Source of the DNA: Hymenobacter sp. DG25A
GTDB lineage: Bacteria; Bacteroidota; Bacteroidia; Cytophagales; Hymenobacteraceae
NCBI RefSeq assembly: GCF_001280305.1
Contig: NZ_CP012623.1
Coordinates: forward strand, 186,001-250,000
DNA: 64,000 nt
Direction of reading: 5' to 3'
In this document: positions 31,663 through 40,882 of the stretch, in pieces
How positions within the stretch are numbered: position 1 is the stretch's first letter
How the letters are laid out: each line of letters begins with the position of its first letter
Position numbers and translations under genes: made by a program
The notes under the pieces: generated by a model
Seen by the model: the letters and a program-made list of their open reading frames with translations, nothing else
What the model was told of the DNA's origin: nothing
Databases searched by the model: none

Positions 31663-32964
31663 ATGGCGGTATCTGTCCCCCGTATGAATTCAGTGAAAGT
31701 TTCCGGGACCCTTGTACACCGCTTACAGCTGCTGGCCGTTTTCTGGTGCGGCTGCATTATACTTGGGCTCTTTACCGGCAATATCGTTCGGGTGCTGCCC
31801 AGCCTGGGTATCTTGGGGTTGGTTGCCAACAGTATTGCTTATGCTTACGTGCAGGGAGGCATTCCGCGTAGTCGATTTACCCCGGCGTACTGGAGCCTGA
31901 TGGGCATATTCGCTATTCATGCGCTTTGGGGCATTCAGACCCAAGAAGGTAACTGGGACGAGTTTACCAGGGGGATTCTGCTGCAGTCACCGTTCTTAGT
32001 GTTGCCGTTTGCTTTCTGGCTGCTGGGCGGATTGCCCGGGCGCTATCTGCGTGGTCTTTATCTGTTTTTTATCGGGCTGGTCACGTTGTCGGCTCTGGGA
32101 AGTACTGGCAACTATTTGCTGCATACAGCCCAGATCCACAAAATGTATCTGCAGTCGCAGATTATGCCCACCGTGCCGGATCATATCCGGTTCAGCTTAA
32201 TGGTTACTTATGCCATTGCCATTGGGAGTATGCTGCTCTGGAAGGACGGGGTGCCGCAAAATTGGCGTAAGTGGTTGGGCACAGCTATAGTATTCCTGAT
32301 TGTCTATCAACATATACTGGCGGTACGCAGTGGGTTGCTCACACTATATGTACTCGCAAGCGTAGCGGTAGTAGTCTTGGTACTGTGGGAACGAAAGTAC
32401 AAGCTGGCCATGCTGGGGTTGGTTAGCATGTTGGTGCTGCCCTTGCTGAGCTATACCGTGCTGCCCACCTTCCACAATAAGTTTCTGAATACGCAGGAGG
32501 ATGTAGGCCGGGTAGAGCAGAGCGGGTCTGCGAATAACTACTCACTGGTAGGCAGGATATATTCCTATAAAGTAGCGCTGCAAATTGTGCAGGAGCATCC
32601 GTGGGTAGGAGTGGGGCGCGCCAATATGGAGCAGGCCATAGCGCAGGAATACCAGGCCAGCTTCCCACAGATTAATCCCCGGGCCTATATTTTGCCGCAC
32701 AACCAGTTTCTATTTAACCTGGTGGCCTTTGGGGGAATTGGCATTCTGCTTTTCACTGTGTTTTTCTATCTCCCGGGCATCCGGGTATGGCCCCGGCAAG
32801 CACCTCTGCTGCTTAGTCACTATCTGATTGTGACATTATCCTTTCTGGTAGAATACCCACTGGAGCTGCAGGTAGGGCTAAATTTCACTTTAATTTTCCT
32901 GCTGCTGGCTTTAAATGGACAGGAAAAGTCCGCCGAATCTGATACCAGTTGGCGTCCGGTCTAA
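31663..32964 (+). CDS. O-antigen ligase/polymerase-like membrane protein, second copy
   Basis: This 433-residue inner-membrane protein has about ten hydrophobic segments and the long periplasmic loop of the Wzy_C/WaaL family. It shares with the gene at 3943 the loop features SANNYSLVGRIYSYKVAL, HPWVGVGRANM and LPHNQFLFNLVAFGG. It probably joins or polymerises a surface glycan. Starts at 31663 or 31684 are possible. An earlier in-frame GTG at 31579 lies inside the upstream terminator and is rejected. The gene sits between rpsJ and rplC, bounded by a terminator upstream and by the rplC promoter downstream, so it is a separate unit. Confidence 0.8.
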   Translation: MAVSVPRMNSVKVSGTLVHRLQLLAVFWCGCIILGLFTGNIVRVLPSLGILGLVANSIAYAYVQGGIPRSRFTPAYWSLMGIFAIHALWGIQTQEGNWDEFTRGILLQSPFLVLPFAFWLLGGLPGRYLRGLYLFFIGLVTLSALGSTGNYLLHTAQIHKMYLQSQIMPTVPDHIRFSLMVTYAIAIGSMLLWKDGVPQNWRKWLGTAIVFLIVYQHILAVRSGLLTLYVLASVAVVVLVLWERKYKLAMLGLVSMLVLPLLSYTVLPTFHNKFLNTQEDVGRVEQSGSANNYSLVGRIYSYKVALQIVQEHPWVGVGRANMEQAIAQEYQASFPQINPRAYILPHNQFLFNLVAFGGIGILLFTVFFYLPGIRVWPRQAPLLLSHYLIVTLSFLVEYPLELQVGLNFTLIFLLLALNGQEKSAESDTSWRPV

Positions 32965-33085
32965 GGCAAGTATGCTCAATGCAGCTTCGCGAACAATAGC
33001 CAAGCAGATACGGGTAGAGAGGTGCCCTAAAAATTACTGGTTGAAATGGCTAACTAGGTAGTTCTGAAAATATTTCAGAATGGGG

Positions 33086-33117
33086 TTGGATTATTACGTA
33101 ACAATTACCTAGCTTTG
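33086..33117 (+). promoter_or_regulatory. Promoter of the rplC (S10) operon
   Basis: TTGG (33086-33089), 20 bases, then TAGCTTTG (33110-33117), an exact -7 box. It restarts transcription after the ligase-like gene and gives a leader of about 55-60 bases before rplC. Confidence 0.72.
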
Positions 33118-33128
33118 CACTCCCTTTC

Positions 33129-33166
33129 CGAAAACGCCGCTCGGGTGTTTTCGCTGTGTCTTTTTT
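33129..33166 (+). promoter_or_regulatory. Attenuator-like hairpin in the rplC leader
   Basis: CGAAAAC (33129-33135) pairs with GTTTTCG (33147-33153), extended by CCG/CGG inside. A run of six T follows at 33161-33166, just before the rplC ATG at 33182. The terminator-like form inside the leader of the uL3-uL4 operon recalls uL4-controlled attenuation in E. coli; the regulator here is an inference. Confidence 0.5.
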
Positions 33167-33181
33167 ATAAACCCCAATAGA

Positions 33182-33802
33182 ATGCCTGGCATCATCGGTA
33201 AAAAAATCGGTATGACAAGCCTCTTCACTCCGGACGGGAAGAATATTCCCTGCACGCTCATTGAAGCGGGTCCGTGCGTAGTGACGCAGGTTAAGACAAT
33301 CGAAAAGGACGGCTACACGGCCGTTCAGGTAGGTTATGGCGAGAAAAAAGCCAAAAACACTACCAAAGCACTGGCTGGCCACTTCGCCAAAGCCGGTACC
33401 ACTCCTAAAAGAAAGCTGGTTGAATTCCGCCTTGCTGCGGAGTCTACCTATGCCGCTGGCGCTACCATCGACGCTACCCTCTTCGAGGAAGGCGAGTTTG
33501 TAGACGTAGTAGGTACTTCAAAAGGTAAAGGTTTCCAGGGTGTAGTAAAGCGCTACAACTTTGCGGGTGTGGGTGGTCAAACCCACGGTCAGCATAACCG
33601 TCTGCGTCACCCAGGTTCTATCGGTGCTTGCTCCTGGCCTTCCCGCGTATTCAAAGGAATGCGCATGGCTGGCCGGATGGGCGGTGACCGTGTGAAAGTG
33701 CAAAACCTGAAGGTGATGCGCGTGGTAGCCGACAAGAACCTAATCGTAGTAAGCGGTTCGATTCCCGGTGCCAAGAACTCTTACGTGGTCCTGGAAAAAT
33801 AA
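33182..33802 (+). CDS. rplC: 50S ribosomal protein uL3
   Basis: uL3 reaches toward the peptidyl transferase centre and aids early 50S assembly. The 206-residue protein begins [19 protein letters not shown]. Its long central loop contains [20 protein letters not shown], next to the site where methylation occurs in other bacteria. It is the first gene of the S10-spc-alpha supercluster after the promoter at 33086. Confidence 0.98.
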   Translation: MPGIIGKKIGMTSLFTPDGKNIPCTLIEAGPCVVTQVKTIEKDGYTAVQVGYGEKKAKNTTKALAGHFAKAGTTPKRKLVEFRLAAESTYAAGATIDATLFEEGEFVDVVGTSKGKGFQGVVKRYNFAGVGGQTHGQHNRLRHPGSIGACSWPSRVFKGMRMAGRMGGDRVKVQNLKVMRVVADKNLIVVSGSIPGAKNSYVVLEK

Positions 33803-33808
33803 CGCGAG

Positions 33809-34447
33809 ATGGAACTGTCAGTATATAACATCAAAGGCGAAGACACTGGCCGCAAGGTTACCCTGTCCGACGCTATCTTCGGCCTCGAGCCGAATGAGCA
33901 CGTGATGTATCTCGACGTGAAGCAGTACCTGGCAAATCAGCGCCAGGGCACGCACAAGTCGAAGCAGCGCAACGAGGTGCAAGGCACCACGAAGAAGCTC
34001 AAGAAACAAAAAGGTACGGGCGGTGCCCGCGCCGGCAGCATGAAGTCGCCGGTATTCATCGGTGGTGGTCGTGTATTCGGTCCTGAGCCCCGTGACTACG
34101 GCTTCAAGCTCAACAAAAAGACCAAGCGTCTTGCCCGTCTGTCGGCTCTCTCGAGCTTGGCGAAAGATGGTAAAGTAGCGCTGGTAGAGAACATCGTACT
34201 CGATGCTCCCAAAACCAAAGACTTCCTGAACATCCTGAACGATCTGAAGCTGAACAACGGCAAAAAGACCCTCTTGGTAACCGGTGAAGTAGACAAGAAC
34301 GTGGTGCTGTCGGCTCGCAACATTCAGAAAGTGACCGTAGCAACGCCCGTAGCGCTGAACACGCACGACCTGCTGAACACTGACACGCTGCTGCTGTCGG
34401 AGGCTGGCCTGAAGTCGTTGGAACAACTCTATACCTCCGCAGAATAA
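33809..34447 (+). CDS. rplD: 50S ribosomal protein uL4
   Basis: This 212-residue protein has a long loop lining the exit tunnel (about residues 40-100, with the basic GTGGARAGSMKSPVFIGGGR). In gammaproteobacteria it also represses its operon. The stop overlaps the rplW ATG by one base (TAATG). Confidence 0.98.
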   Translation: MELSVYNIKGEDTGRKVTLSDAIFGLEPNEHVMYLDVKQYLANQRQGTHKSKQRNEVQGTTKKLKKQKGTGGARAGSMKSPVFIGGGRVFGPEPRDYGFKLNKKTKRLARLSALSSLAKDGKVALVENIVLDAPKTKDFLNILNDLKLNNGKKTLLVTGEVDKNVVLSARNIQKVTVATPVALNTHDLLNTDTLLLSEAGLKSLEQLYTSAE

Positions 34448-34734
34448 TGAGCACACTGAAAAAACCCATCGTGACCGAGAAGGCCACGGGCCTGAACGAA
34501 AAAGGTCAGTACGTTTTCGAAGTGGAGCGCACTGCCAATAAGGTTCAGATCAAAAAGGATATTGAGAAAATCTACGGTGTAACGGTAACCGGCATCAGCA
34601 CGATCCGCACCAACGGTAAGATCAAGTCCAAGTCCACGAAGACAGGTCAGGTAACTGGTCGTCGTCCACACGGCAAGAAGGCCGTAGTAACCGTGAAAGA
34701 AGGCGACGTTATCGACTTCTACAACGGCATCTAA
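34447..34734 (+). CDS. rplW: 50S ribosomal protein uL23
   Basis: uL23 is at the tunnel exit and is a docking point for trigger factor and SRP. The 95-residue protein begins MSTLKKPIVTEKATGLNEKG. The basic extended loop KSKSTKTGQVTGRRPHGKK is typical. The start lies in the TAATG overlap with rplD. Confidence 0.97.
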   Translation: MSTLKKPIVTEKATGLNEKGQYVFEVERTANKVQIKKDIEKIYGVTVTGISTIRTNGKIKSKSTKTGQVTGRRPHGKKAVVTVKEGDVIDFYNGI

Positions 34735-34774
34735 GCCCAGCTTTTCCGCAAAGAGCATTTTCTAAGCTAGAGTA

Positions 34775-35602
34775 ATGGCACTCAAAAAACTAAGACCAAC
34801 ATCACCGGGTCAGCGCTTCCGCATCGCCCCGGCCTTCGACGAGATAACCACGTCGACGCCGGAGAAGTCGCTGTTGGCACCCCTGAAAAAATCCGGTGGC
34901 CGCAATGGAGCGGGTAAAATGACGAACCGCTATATCGGCGGTGGTCACAAACAGAAGTATCGTGTAATCGACTTCAAGCGTGATAAAGCTGGTGTTCCAG
35001 CCACGGTGAAGACGATTGAGTACGATCCTAACCGCACGGCGCGTATTGCCCTGCTCAACTACGCCGACGGCGAAAAGCGCTATATCATTGCGCCCGCTGG
35101 TCTGCAGGTTGATGCGGTGGTAGTTTCCGGCACCGGCGTAGCGCCAGAGGTAGGCAATGCCCTTCCCCTGCGCGAAATTCCACTGGGTACCATCGTACAC
35201 AACATCGAGCTAATGCCCGGTAGTGGTGCTGCTATGGCTCGCTCGGCCGGAACCTACGCTCAGCTGGTTGCCCGCGAAGACAAGTATGCCACGCTGAAAT
35301 TGCCTTCCGGCGAGATGCGCATGGTACTGGTAACCTGCATGGCTACCGTTGGTACCGTTTCGAATGGTGACCACATGAACGTACGTCTCGGCAAAGCCGG
35401 TCGTAACCGTTGGTTGGGTCGTCGTCCGCGTGTTCGTGGGGTTGCTATGAACCCCGTGGATCACCCAATGGGTGGTGGCGAAGGCAAGTCGTCGGGTGGT
35501 CACCCACGCAGCCGTAACGGCATCTTCTCTAAGGGTCAGAAGACGCGTAACAAGAACAAGTACTCTGAGCAGCTCATCGTTAACCGTAAAGGCAAGAAGT
35601 AA
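34775..35602 (+). CDS. rplB: 50S ribosomal protein uL2
   Basis: uL2 is among the oldest ribosomal proteins and is needed for peptidyl transferase activity and subunit joining. The 275-residue protein has the conserved C-terminal [20 protein letters not shown] with the histidine near the active site. The N-terminus ([15 protein letters not shown]) fits family members. It lies 40 bases after rplW. Confidence 0.98.
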   Translation: MALKKLRPTSPGQRFRIAPAFDEITTSTPEKSLLAPLKKSGGRNGAGKMTNRYIGGGHKQKYRVIDFKRDKAGVPATVKTIEYDPNRTARIALLNYADGEKRYIIAPAGLQVDAVVVSGTGVAPEVGNALPLREIPLGTIVHNIELMPGSGAAMARSAGTYAQLVAREDKYATLKLPSGEMRMVLVTCMATVGTVSNGDHMNVRLGKAGRNRWLGRRPRVRGVAMNPVDHPMGGGEGKSSGGHPRSRNGIFSKGQKTRNKNKYSEQLIVNRKGKK

Positions 35603-35605
35603 GCA

Positions 35606-35884
35606 ATGGCACGTTCGCTAAAAAAAGGGCCGTACATTGACTTCCGGCTCGAGAAGAAAGTTTCGGCAATGGAAGAAACCGGCAAAAAGTCGGTGGTGAA
35701 GACCTGGTCTCGCCGCTCGATGATTTCTCCGGACTTCGTTGGCCACACCTTCGCCGTTCACAACGGCAATAAGTTCATCCCGGTGTATGTCACGGAAAAC
35801 ATGGTAGGTCACAAACTCGGTGAGTTTGCCCCAACCCGTAACTTCCGTGGTCATATCGCCAAGAAAGATAAAGGCAAGCGCTAA
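35606..35884 (+). CDS. rpsS: 30S ribosomal protein uS19
   Basis: This is a 92-residue 30S head protein that contacts A-site tRNA and uS13. It begins [19 protein letters not shown] and contains the conserved [19 protein letters not shown] and [20 protein letters not shown]. It lies 3 bases after rplB and 1 base before rplV. Confidence 0.98.
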   Translation: MARSLKKGPYIDFRLEKKVSAMEETGKKSVVKTWSRRSMISPDFVGHTFAVHNGNKFIPVYVTENMVGHKLGEFAPTRNFRGHIAKKDKGKR

Positions 35885-35885
35885 T

Positions 35886-36371
35886 ATGGAAGCTACTGCT
35901 AAACTCCGTAATGTGCCTACCTCGCCTCGCAAGATGCGCATGGTAGCCAACATGGTCCGCGGTCAGAAAGTGACGCGCGCCCTGGGCTTGCTGAAGTTCG
36001 AGGCTAACTCGGGCGCTGAAAGAATCGAGAAACTGCTCCTATCGGCTCTGGCCAACTGGCAGCAGAAGAACGAGGATGAGCGCATCGAGGATGCTAACCT
36101 CTACATCAAGGAAATCTTCGTGGATGAAGGTCGCCAGCTGAAGCGTCTGCGCCCCGCCCCTCAGGGTCGTGGTCACCGCATCCGCAAGCGCAGCAACCAC
36201 GTGACGCTGATCATTGACACGAAAGTAGAACCCCTGGGCAGCAAAGCAGCTGCTGAGAAGGCTGCTGAGAAAAAGCCTGCCACTGCTACTGCAACGGAAG
36301 GCAAAGCCAAGACTACGCGTCGTAGCTCCTCGAAAAAAACCACTGAAACCAAGGCAGAAGCCACCGCATAA
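35886..36371 (+). CDS. rplV: 50S ribosomal protein uL22 with C-terminal extension
   Basis: uL22 lines the exit tunnel and binds all 23S domains. ATG 35886 ([20 protein letters not shown]) fits the family; an earlier in-frame start is inside rpsS. The conserved hairpin loop [20 protein letters not shown] is present. After about residue 117 there is a low-complexity Ala/Lys/Thr tail of some 45 residues ([19 protein letters not shown] onwards) not found in E. coli. Confidence 0.96.
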   Translation: MEATAKLRNVPTSPRKMRMVANMVRGQKVTRALGLLKFEANSGAERIEKLLLSALANWQQKNEDERIEDANLYIKEIFVDEGRQLKRLRPAPQGRGHRIRKRSNHVTLIIDTKVEPLGSKAAAEKAAEKKPATATATEGKAKTTRRSSSKKTTETKAEATA

Positions 36372-36376
36372 GCACT

Positions 36377-37255
36377 ATGGGACAGAAAGTAAATCCGGTT
36401 GGCTTCCGTTTGGGCGTCATTAAAGGGTGGGACTCGAACTGGTACGGCGGTAAGGACTTTGCCGACAAGCTGGTTGAGGACGAAAAGATCCGCAAATACA
36501 TCATGGCTCGTATCCCGAAAGGTGGCATTAGCCGCATCGTGATTGAGCGTACTCTGAAGCGTGTTACCATCACCATCAACACGGCTCGTCCGGGTGTGGT
36601 AATTGGTAAAGGCGGTGCAGAGGTTGATAAGATCAAGGACGAACTGAAGCAGATTACCGGCAAAGACGTTCAGATCAACATCTTCGAAATTAAGCGTCCG
36701 GAACTCGACGCCAAGCTGGTAGGTGAGAGCATTGCTCAGCAACTGCAGGCTCGTATCTCGTTCCGTCGTGCGATGAAGATGTCTATCCAGGCTGCAATGC
36801 GCGTTGGTGCCGAAGGCATCAAGATTCAGTGCGGTGGTCGTCTAGGTGGTGCTGAAATTGCCCGCTCCGAGCAATACAAAGAAGGCCGTACCCCGCTGCA
36901 CACGCTGCGTGCTGACATCGATTATGCGCTGTCAGAAGCTCAGACCGTGTATGGCAAAATCGGTATCAAGGTGTGGATCATGCGTGGTGAAGTGTTCGGC
37001 AAGCCCGACCTCTCGCCAAACCAGCAGCCCACCAGCCCAGCCGGCGGCGAAGGCCGTGGCGAGCGTGGCCCACGCGGTGAGCGTGGTGACCGTGGTGGTG
37101 ACCGTGGCCCGCGCCGCGACCGTAATGACCGTGGCGGTGACAACCGTGGTGGTCAGGCCGGTGGTGGACAGCGCCGTGGCGGTGGTCCTGGTGCCGGCGG
37201 CCCTGGTGGCCAAGGCGGCCAGAACCGTGGTGGTGGTGGCGCTCCGCGTCGCTAG
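36377..37255 (+). CDS. rpsC: 30S ribosomal protein uS3 with Arg/Gly-rich C-terminal extension
   Basis: uS3, with uS4 and uS5, forms the mRNA entry channel and helps unwind mRNA. The core (residues 1 to about 210) has the KH domain ([18 protein letters not shown]) and [17 protein letters not shown]. The last 80 residues (DNA from about 37020) are almost only Arg, Gly, Asp, Gln and Pro, with many RGG/RGD units ([20 protein letters not shown]), making the protein 292 residues versus 233 in E. coli. A similar tract is on uS5. The frame is the genuine one: the stop is followed by rplP 39 bases on. Confidence 0.97.
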   Translation: MGQKVNPVGFRLGVIKGWDSNWYGGKDFADKLVEDEKIRKYIMARIPKGGISRIVIERTLKRVTITINTARPGVVIGKGGAEVDKIKDELKQITGKDVQINIFEIKRPELDAKLVGESIAQQLQARISFRRAMKMSIQAAMRVGAEGIKIQCGGRLGGAEIARSEQYKEGRTPLHTLRADIDYALSEAQTVYGKIGIKVWIMRGEVFGKPDLSPNQQPTSPAGGEGRGERGPRGERGDRGGDRGPRRDRNDRGGDNRGGQAGGGQRRGGGPGAGGPGGQGGQNRGGGGAPRR

Positions 37256-37294
37256 TCCTTTTCCCTTCTTTCGAATTTCAATTCAAGATAAATC

Positions 37295-37720
37295 ATGTTA
37301 CAGCCGAAAAGGACCAAGTATCGCAAGATGCAAAAGGGTCGCGTGCATGGCCTAGCCTACCGCGGCAGCTCCATAGACTTCGGTTCCTTCGCTATTAAAT
37401 CCCTGGAACAGGCATGGATTACGGCTCGCCAGATTGAGGCTGCCCGTATCGCCATGACCCGTGCCATGAAACGCGAAGGTCAAGTGTGGATCCGCATTTT
37501 CCCTGACAAGCCAATTACCAAGAAGCCTGCAGAGGTACGTATGGGTAAAGGCAAAGGCTCGCCCGAGTATTGGGTAGCCGTAGTAAAGCCTGGCACCATC
37601 ATGTTCGAGTCGGACGGTGTTTCGCTGGAAGTAGCACAGGAGTCGCTGCGTCTCGCCGCGCAGAAGCTGCCGGTTAAGACTCAATTTGTTGTTCGTCGCG
37701 ACTACGAAGAAAGCAAGTAA
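37295..37720 (+). CDS. rplP: 50S ribosomal protein uL16
   Basis: uL16 sits next to the A-site and the peptidyl transferase centre and joins late in 50S assembly. The 141-residue protein begins [20 protein letters not shown] and contains [19 protein letters not shown], including the arginine region hydroxylated in other species. rpmC begins 1 base later. Confidence 0.98.
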   Translation: MLQPKRTKYRKMQKGRVHGLAYRGSSIDFGSFAIKSLEQAWITARQIEAARIAMTRAMKREGQVWIRIFPDKPITKKPAEVRMGKGKGSPEYWVAVVKPGTIMFESDGVSLEVAQESLRLAAQKLPVKTQFVVRRDYEESK

Positions 37721-37721
37721 G

Positions 37722-37934
37722 ATGAAGAACGCCGATATCCGCGCCCTTTCACTGGAAGACCTGAAAGCGCAAATCAAGACCGAACAAACCAATGGCCAGA
37801 CGCTGCGCTTCGCGCACGCTATTTCGCCTCTGGAAAATCCGGTTCGCCTGAAGCATAGCCGCAAGAACGTAGCCCGTCTGCAAACCGAGCTCAACCGTCG
37901 CGAGAACGAGCAGGCAACCCAAACTGCTAAATAA
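37722..37934 (+). CDS. rpmC: 50S ribosomal protein uL29
   Basis: This 70-residue helical-hairpin protein near the tunnel exit starts at ATG 37722 ([19 protein letters not shown]); an earlier in-frame start overlaps rplP. It contains [20 protein letters not shown], the conserved second helix. It lies 2 bases before rpsQ. Confidence 0.96.
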   Translation: MKNADIRALSLEDLKAQIKTEQTNGQTLRFAHAISPLENPVRLKHSRKNVARLQTELNRRENEQATQTAK

Positions 37935-37936
37935 CG

Positions 37937-38230
37937 ATGGCAAGCAACGAAGCACAGCAGGCAACGACCAGCGCACCCGAGCGCAACCTGCGTAAAGAAA
38001 TCATCGGGCGCGTTTCCTCCTCCAAGATGGACAAGTCCATCACGGTTGTGGTGGAAAGCAAAATGAAACACCCCATCTACGGCAAGTTCGTTACCAAGTC
38101 GACCAAATTCATGGCCCACGACGAGAACAACGAATGCGGCGAAGGCGATACGGTTCGCATTATGTCGACCCGTCCGTTGAGCAAGAGCAAGCGGTGGAGA
38201 CTGGTAGAAATTCTAGAGCGCGCTAAGTAA
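37937..38230 (+). CDS. rpsQ: 30S ribosomal protein uS17
   Basis: This 97-residue OB-fold protein of the 30S body binds 16S rRNA early in assembly. The first 15 residues are a Gln/Thr-rich lead, followed by [20 protein letters not shown] and [20 protein letters not shown]. rplN starts 1 base later. Confidence 0.97.
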   Translation: MASNEAQQATTSAPERNLRKEIIGRVSSSKMDKSITVVVESKMKHPIYGKFVTKSTKFMAHDENNECGEGDTVRIMSTRPLSKSKRWRLVEILERAK

Positions 38231-38231
38231 G

Positions 38232-38600
38232 ATGATCCAGCAAGAATCCCGTCTGACCGTCGCTGATAACAGCGGCGCCAAAGAAGTGCTCTGCATCCGT
38301 GTCCTTGGCGGCACGGGTAAGAAGTACGCTAGCGTAGGCGATAAGATCGTGGTTTCGATCAAATCCGCTATTCCGTCTGGCAATGCTAAAAAAGGCACTG
38401 TATCCAAGGCAGTAGTAGTGCGCACGAAGAAGGAAATCCGTCGTAAAGACGGTTCTTATATCCGCTTCGACGATAACGCTGCTGTTCTGCTCAACAATAA
38501 CGACGAGCCCCGCGGTACCCGCATCTTCGGCCCAGTGGCCCGTGAACTCCGCGAAAAGCAGTTCATGAAGATCGTTTCGCTGGCTCCTGAAGTTCTCTAA
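38232..38600 (+). CDS. rplN: 50S ribosomal protein uL14
   Basis: uL14 is at the subunit interface and forms bridge B8; the silencing factor RsfS binds it. The 122-residue protein begins [20 protein letters not shown] and ends with [16 protein letters not shown], both typical. It lies 3 bases before rplX. Confidence 0.98.
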   Translation: MIQQESRLTVADNSGAKEVLCIRVLGGTGKKYASVGDKIVVSIKSAIPSGNAKKGTVSKAVVVRTKKEIRRKDGSYIRFDDNAAVLLNNNDEPRGTRIFGPVARELREKQFMKIVSLAPEVL

Positions 38601-38603
38601 GCA

Positions 38604-38867
38604 ATGGCAACGAAAACGAAAGCAGCGCCCGCGAAACTACACGTGAAAACCGGTGATACCGTACAGGTAATTGCCGGCGACGAGAAAGGCAAAACCGGCG
38701 TAATTAAGTCGGTGAACCGCTCAACGCAGCGTGTTATCGTGGAAGGCCTCAACCTGGTTACCAAGCACAACAAACCCAGTGCGAAGAACCCCCAGGGCGG
38801 CATCACCAAGATCGAAGCTGGCATTCACGTGAGTAACGTGAAAGCAATTGACTCGAAAAACGCCTAA
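38604..38867 (+). CDS. rplX: 50S ribosomal protein uL24, short C-terminus
   Basis: uL24 starts 50S assembly and sits near the tunnel exit. The KOW motif (GDTVQVIAGDEKGKTGVIKS) and the conserved KHNKPSAKNPQGGITKIEAG are intact. The protein ends at residue 87 right after HVSNVKAIDSKNA, whereas many bacterial uL24 proteins are 100 or more residues and continue with a short C-terminal segment. Only 15 bases separate the stop from rplE, and no frameshifted remainder is seen, so the short form looks real. Confidence 0.95.
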   Translation: MATKTKAAPAKLHVKTGDTVQVIAGDEKGKTGVIKSVNRSTQRVIVEGLNLVTKHNKPSAKNPQGGITKIEAGIHVSNVKAIDSKNA

Positions 38868-38882
38868 TCCGGTACTACGACA

Positions 38883-39443
38883 ATGGCTCGACTCAAAGAT
38901 ATTTATCTCAAAGAAGTAGTACCCGCGCTCCAAGAACAATTCCAGTTCAAGAGCATCATGCAGGTACCACGCATCACCAAGATCTGCATCAACCGCGGTA
39001 TCGGCGCAGCTGTTGCCGATAAGAAACTGGTTGATAATGGTGTGGATGAGCTGACGACCATTGCTGGTCAGAAAGCTGTTCCTACCATTGCCAAGCGCTC
39101 GGTGTCGAACTTCAAACTCCGTGAAGGCATGCCTATCGGCGCCCGCGTTACCCTGCGCGGCGAGCAGATGTATGAATTCATGGACCGTCTGCTCACGGTG
39201 GCTCTGCCCCGCGTGCGTGACTTCAAAGGCATCAACGATAAAGGCTTCGATGGCCGCGGTAACTATACCCTGGGCATCAAGGAGCAAATCATCTTCCCAG
39301 AAATTTCGATCGATAAGATCAAGTCGATTTCGGGTATGGATATTACCTTCGTAACGACGGCCGAAAACGATGAGCAGAGCTACGAGCTGCTGAAAGCTTT
39401 CGGAATGCCGTTCGCTAACGCCAAGAAACAAAACAATGGCTAA
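38883..39443 (+). CDS. rplE: 50S ribosomal protein uL5
   Basis: uL5 binds 5S rRNA and helps form the central protuberance. The 186-residue protein has [20 protein letters not shown], the 5S-binding [20 protein letters not shown] and the typical C-terminal AFGMPFA. Its last 8 bases overlap the rpsN start. Confidence 0.98.
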   Translation: MARLKDIYLKEVVPALQEQFQFKSIMQVPRITKICINRGIGAAVADKKLVDNGVDELTTIAGQKAVPTIAKRSVSNFKLREGMPIGARVTLRGEQMYEFMDRLLTVALPRVRDFKGINDKGFDGRGNYTLGIKEQIIFPEISIDKIKSISGMDITFVTTAENDEQSYELLKAFGMPFANAKKQNNG

Positions 39444-39705
39444 GGAATCGATGAAAGCACGGGAGCGGAAGCGTATTGCTACCGTTGCCCGTTATGCTGA
39501 GAAGCGCAAGGCTCTGAAAGCCGCTGGTGACTTCGAAGGCCTGGACAAACTGCCACGCAATGCGTCGCCTGTGCGCCTGCACAACCGCGACAAAATTGAC
39601 GGCCGTCCTCGTGGTTATATGCGTAAGTTCGGCATCAGCCGGGTGCGCTTCCGCGAAATGGCTTTGGCGGGTAAAATCCCCGGCGTAACGAAGTCTAGCT
39701 GGTAA
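39436..39705 (+). CDS. rpsN: 30S ribosomal protein uS14, zinc-free type
   Basis: This 89-residue 30S head protein begins [20 protein letters not shown], overlapping rplE by 8 bases. It has no cysteine, so it is the zinc-independent form. It ends with [19 protein letters not shown] promoter region with an inverted repeat follows before rpsH. Confidence 0.97.
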   Translation: MAKESMKARERKRIATVARYAEKRKALKAAGDFEGLDKLPRNASPVRLHNRDKIDGRPRGYMRKFGISRVRFREMALAGKIPGVTKSSW

Positions 39706-39813
39706 ATTACAAGAGGATGCCTGTGTAGCTTTTACACAGCATCGTCTGACTTGGCAGGTTGCCGAGAGAAACCATTGACCGAGCCCCGAAAGCCGAGTCA
39801 AGAAGTCTTAACC

Positions 39814-39861
39814 GAAAATTTCGTCGCCGCTTTCCGTGGCGACGAAATTTTCATATCTTTG
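39814..39861 (+). promoter_or_regulatory. Inverted repeat overlapping the rpsH promoter
   Basis: GAAAATTTCGTCGCC (39814-39828) and GGCGACGAAATTTTC (39838-39852) are a perfect 15-bp inverted repeat with a 9-base spacer. TATCTTTG (39854-39861) is an exact -7 box 2 bases after the right arm. The -33-like TTTC (39831-39834) lies in the loop, 19 bases from the -7 box. It can be read as terminator for the upstream genes and promoter/operator for rpsH. Confidence 0.65.
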
Positions 39862-39899
39862 CGGCTCCCTAAAAAAGGGCGCTTCAATTCGACATCCCA

Positions 39900-40298
39900 A
39901 TGAATACAGATCCAATTGCCGACTACCTGACCCGGGTTCGCAATGCCATCAAGGCAAACCACCGGGTAGTGGAGATTCCGGCCAGCAAGATCAAAAAGGA
40001 AATCACGAAGGTACTCTACCATAAAGGGTACATTCAGAGCTACCGTTTTGATGATGCAGCGGTACAAGGCACAATCAAGATTGCGCTGAAGTACAACCCC
40101 ACCACCAAGCAGCCCGCAATCACCAAGCTGGAGCGGGTAAGCTCCCCTGGTCTGCGTAAGTACGCTCACGTAGAAAACCTGCCGCGTGTACTCAGCGGTC
40201 TGGGTATTGCGATTCTGTCGACGTCGAAAGGTGTGATGACAGAAAAAGAGGCGAAAGCCGAGAACGTGGGCGGCGAAGTGCTGTGCTACGTCTACTAA
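39900..40298 (+). CDS. rpsH: 30S ribosomal protein uS8
   Basis: uS8 organises the central domain of 16S rRNA and, in E. coli, represses the spc operon. The 132-residue protein begins MNTDPIADYLTRVRNAIKAN and contains ERVSSPGLRKYAHVENLPRV and LGIAILSTSKGVMT. It is the first gene after the promoter at 39831-39861. Confidence 0.98.
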   Translation: MNTDPIADYLTRVRNAIKANHRVVEIPASKIKKEITKVLYHKGYIQSYRFDDAAVQGTIKIALKYNPTTKQPAITKLERVSSPGLRKYAHVENLPRVLSGLGIAILSTSKGVMTEKEAKAENVGGEVLCYVY

Positions 40299-40318
40299 TC
40301 TGAAAGGAAAACGAGACT

Positions 40319-40873
40319 ATGTCACGCATTGGTAAACTGCCCATCAGCCTGCCCGACAACGTGCAGATTGAAGTGAGCAACGAAAACACGGTTACCGTGA
40401 AGGGCCCGAAAGGTACCCTCATCGTTCCGGTTGACCGCGACATTACCGTAGCTACCGAAGACGGGCAGCTGGTAGTGACCCGCCCAACTGAACAGAAGCG
40501 CCACAAAGCAATGCACGGTCTGTACCGTTCACTGCTGAACAATGCCGTTAGCGGTGTTGGTCAGGGCTTGGAAGTGAAGCTGGAGCTGGTAGGTGTAGGT
40601 TATAAAGCTACTATGGCTGGTACTACCCTGGAGCTGTCACTGGGTTATTCGCACAACATCTTCCTGGCCCTGCCAAAAGAAGTTACTGCAACGGCCCTCA
40701 CCGAGAAAGGTAAAAACCCTATCGTTACCTTAACCAGCATTGATAAGCAACTGCTGGGTCAGGTGGCCGCAAAGATTCGCTCGTTGCGCAAAGTTGAGCC
40801 CTACAAAGGCAAAGGCGTGCGCTTCGTGGGTGAGCAAATTCGTCGTAAGGCTGGTAAAACGGCTTCGAAATAA
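40319..40873 (+). CDS. rplF: 50S ribosomal protein uL6
   Basis: This 184-residue protein near the factor-binding site begins MSRIGKLPISLPDNVQIEV. The C-terminal rRNA-binding segment PYKGKGVRFVGEQIRRKAGK is conserved. It lies 20 bases after rpsH and 9 bases before rplR. Confidence 0.98.
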   Translation: MSRIGKLPISLPDNVQIEVSNENTVTVKGPKGTLIVPVDRDITVATEDGQLVVTRPTEQKRHKAMHGLYRSLLNNAVSGVGQGLEVKLELVGVGYKATMAGTTLELSLGYSHNIFLALPKEVTATALTEKGKNPIVTLTSIDKQLLGQVAAKIRSLRKVEPYKGKGVRFVGEQIRRKAGKTASK

Positions 40874-40882
40874 CATCACACC

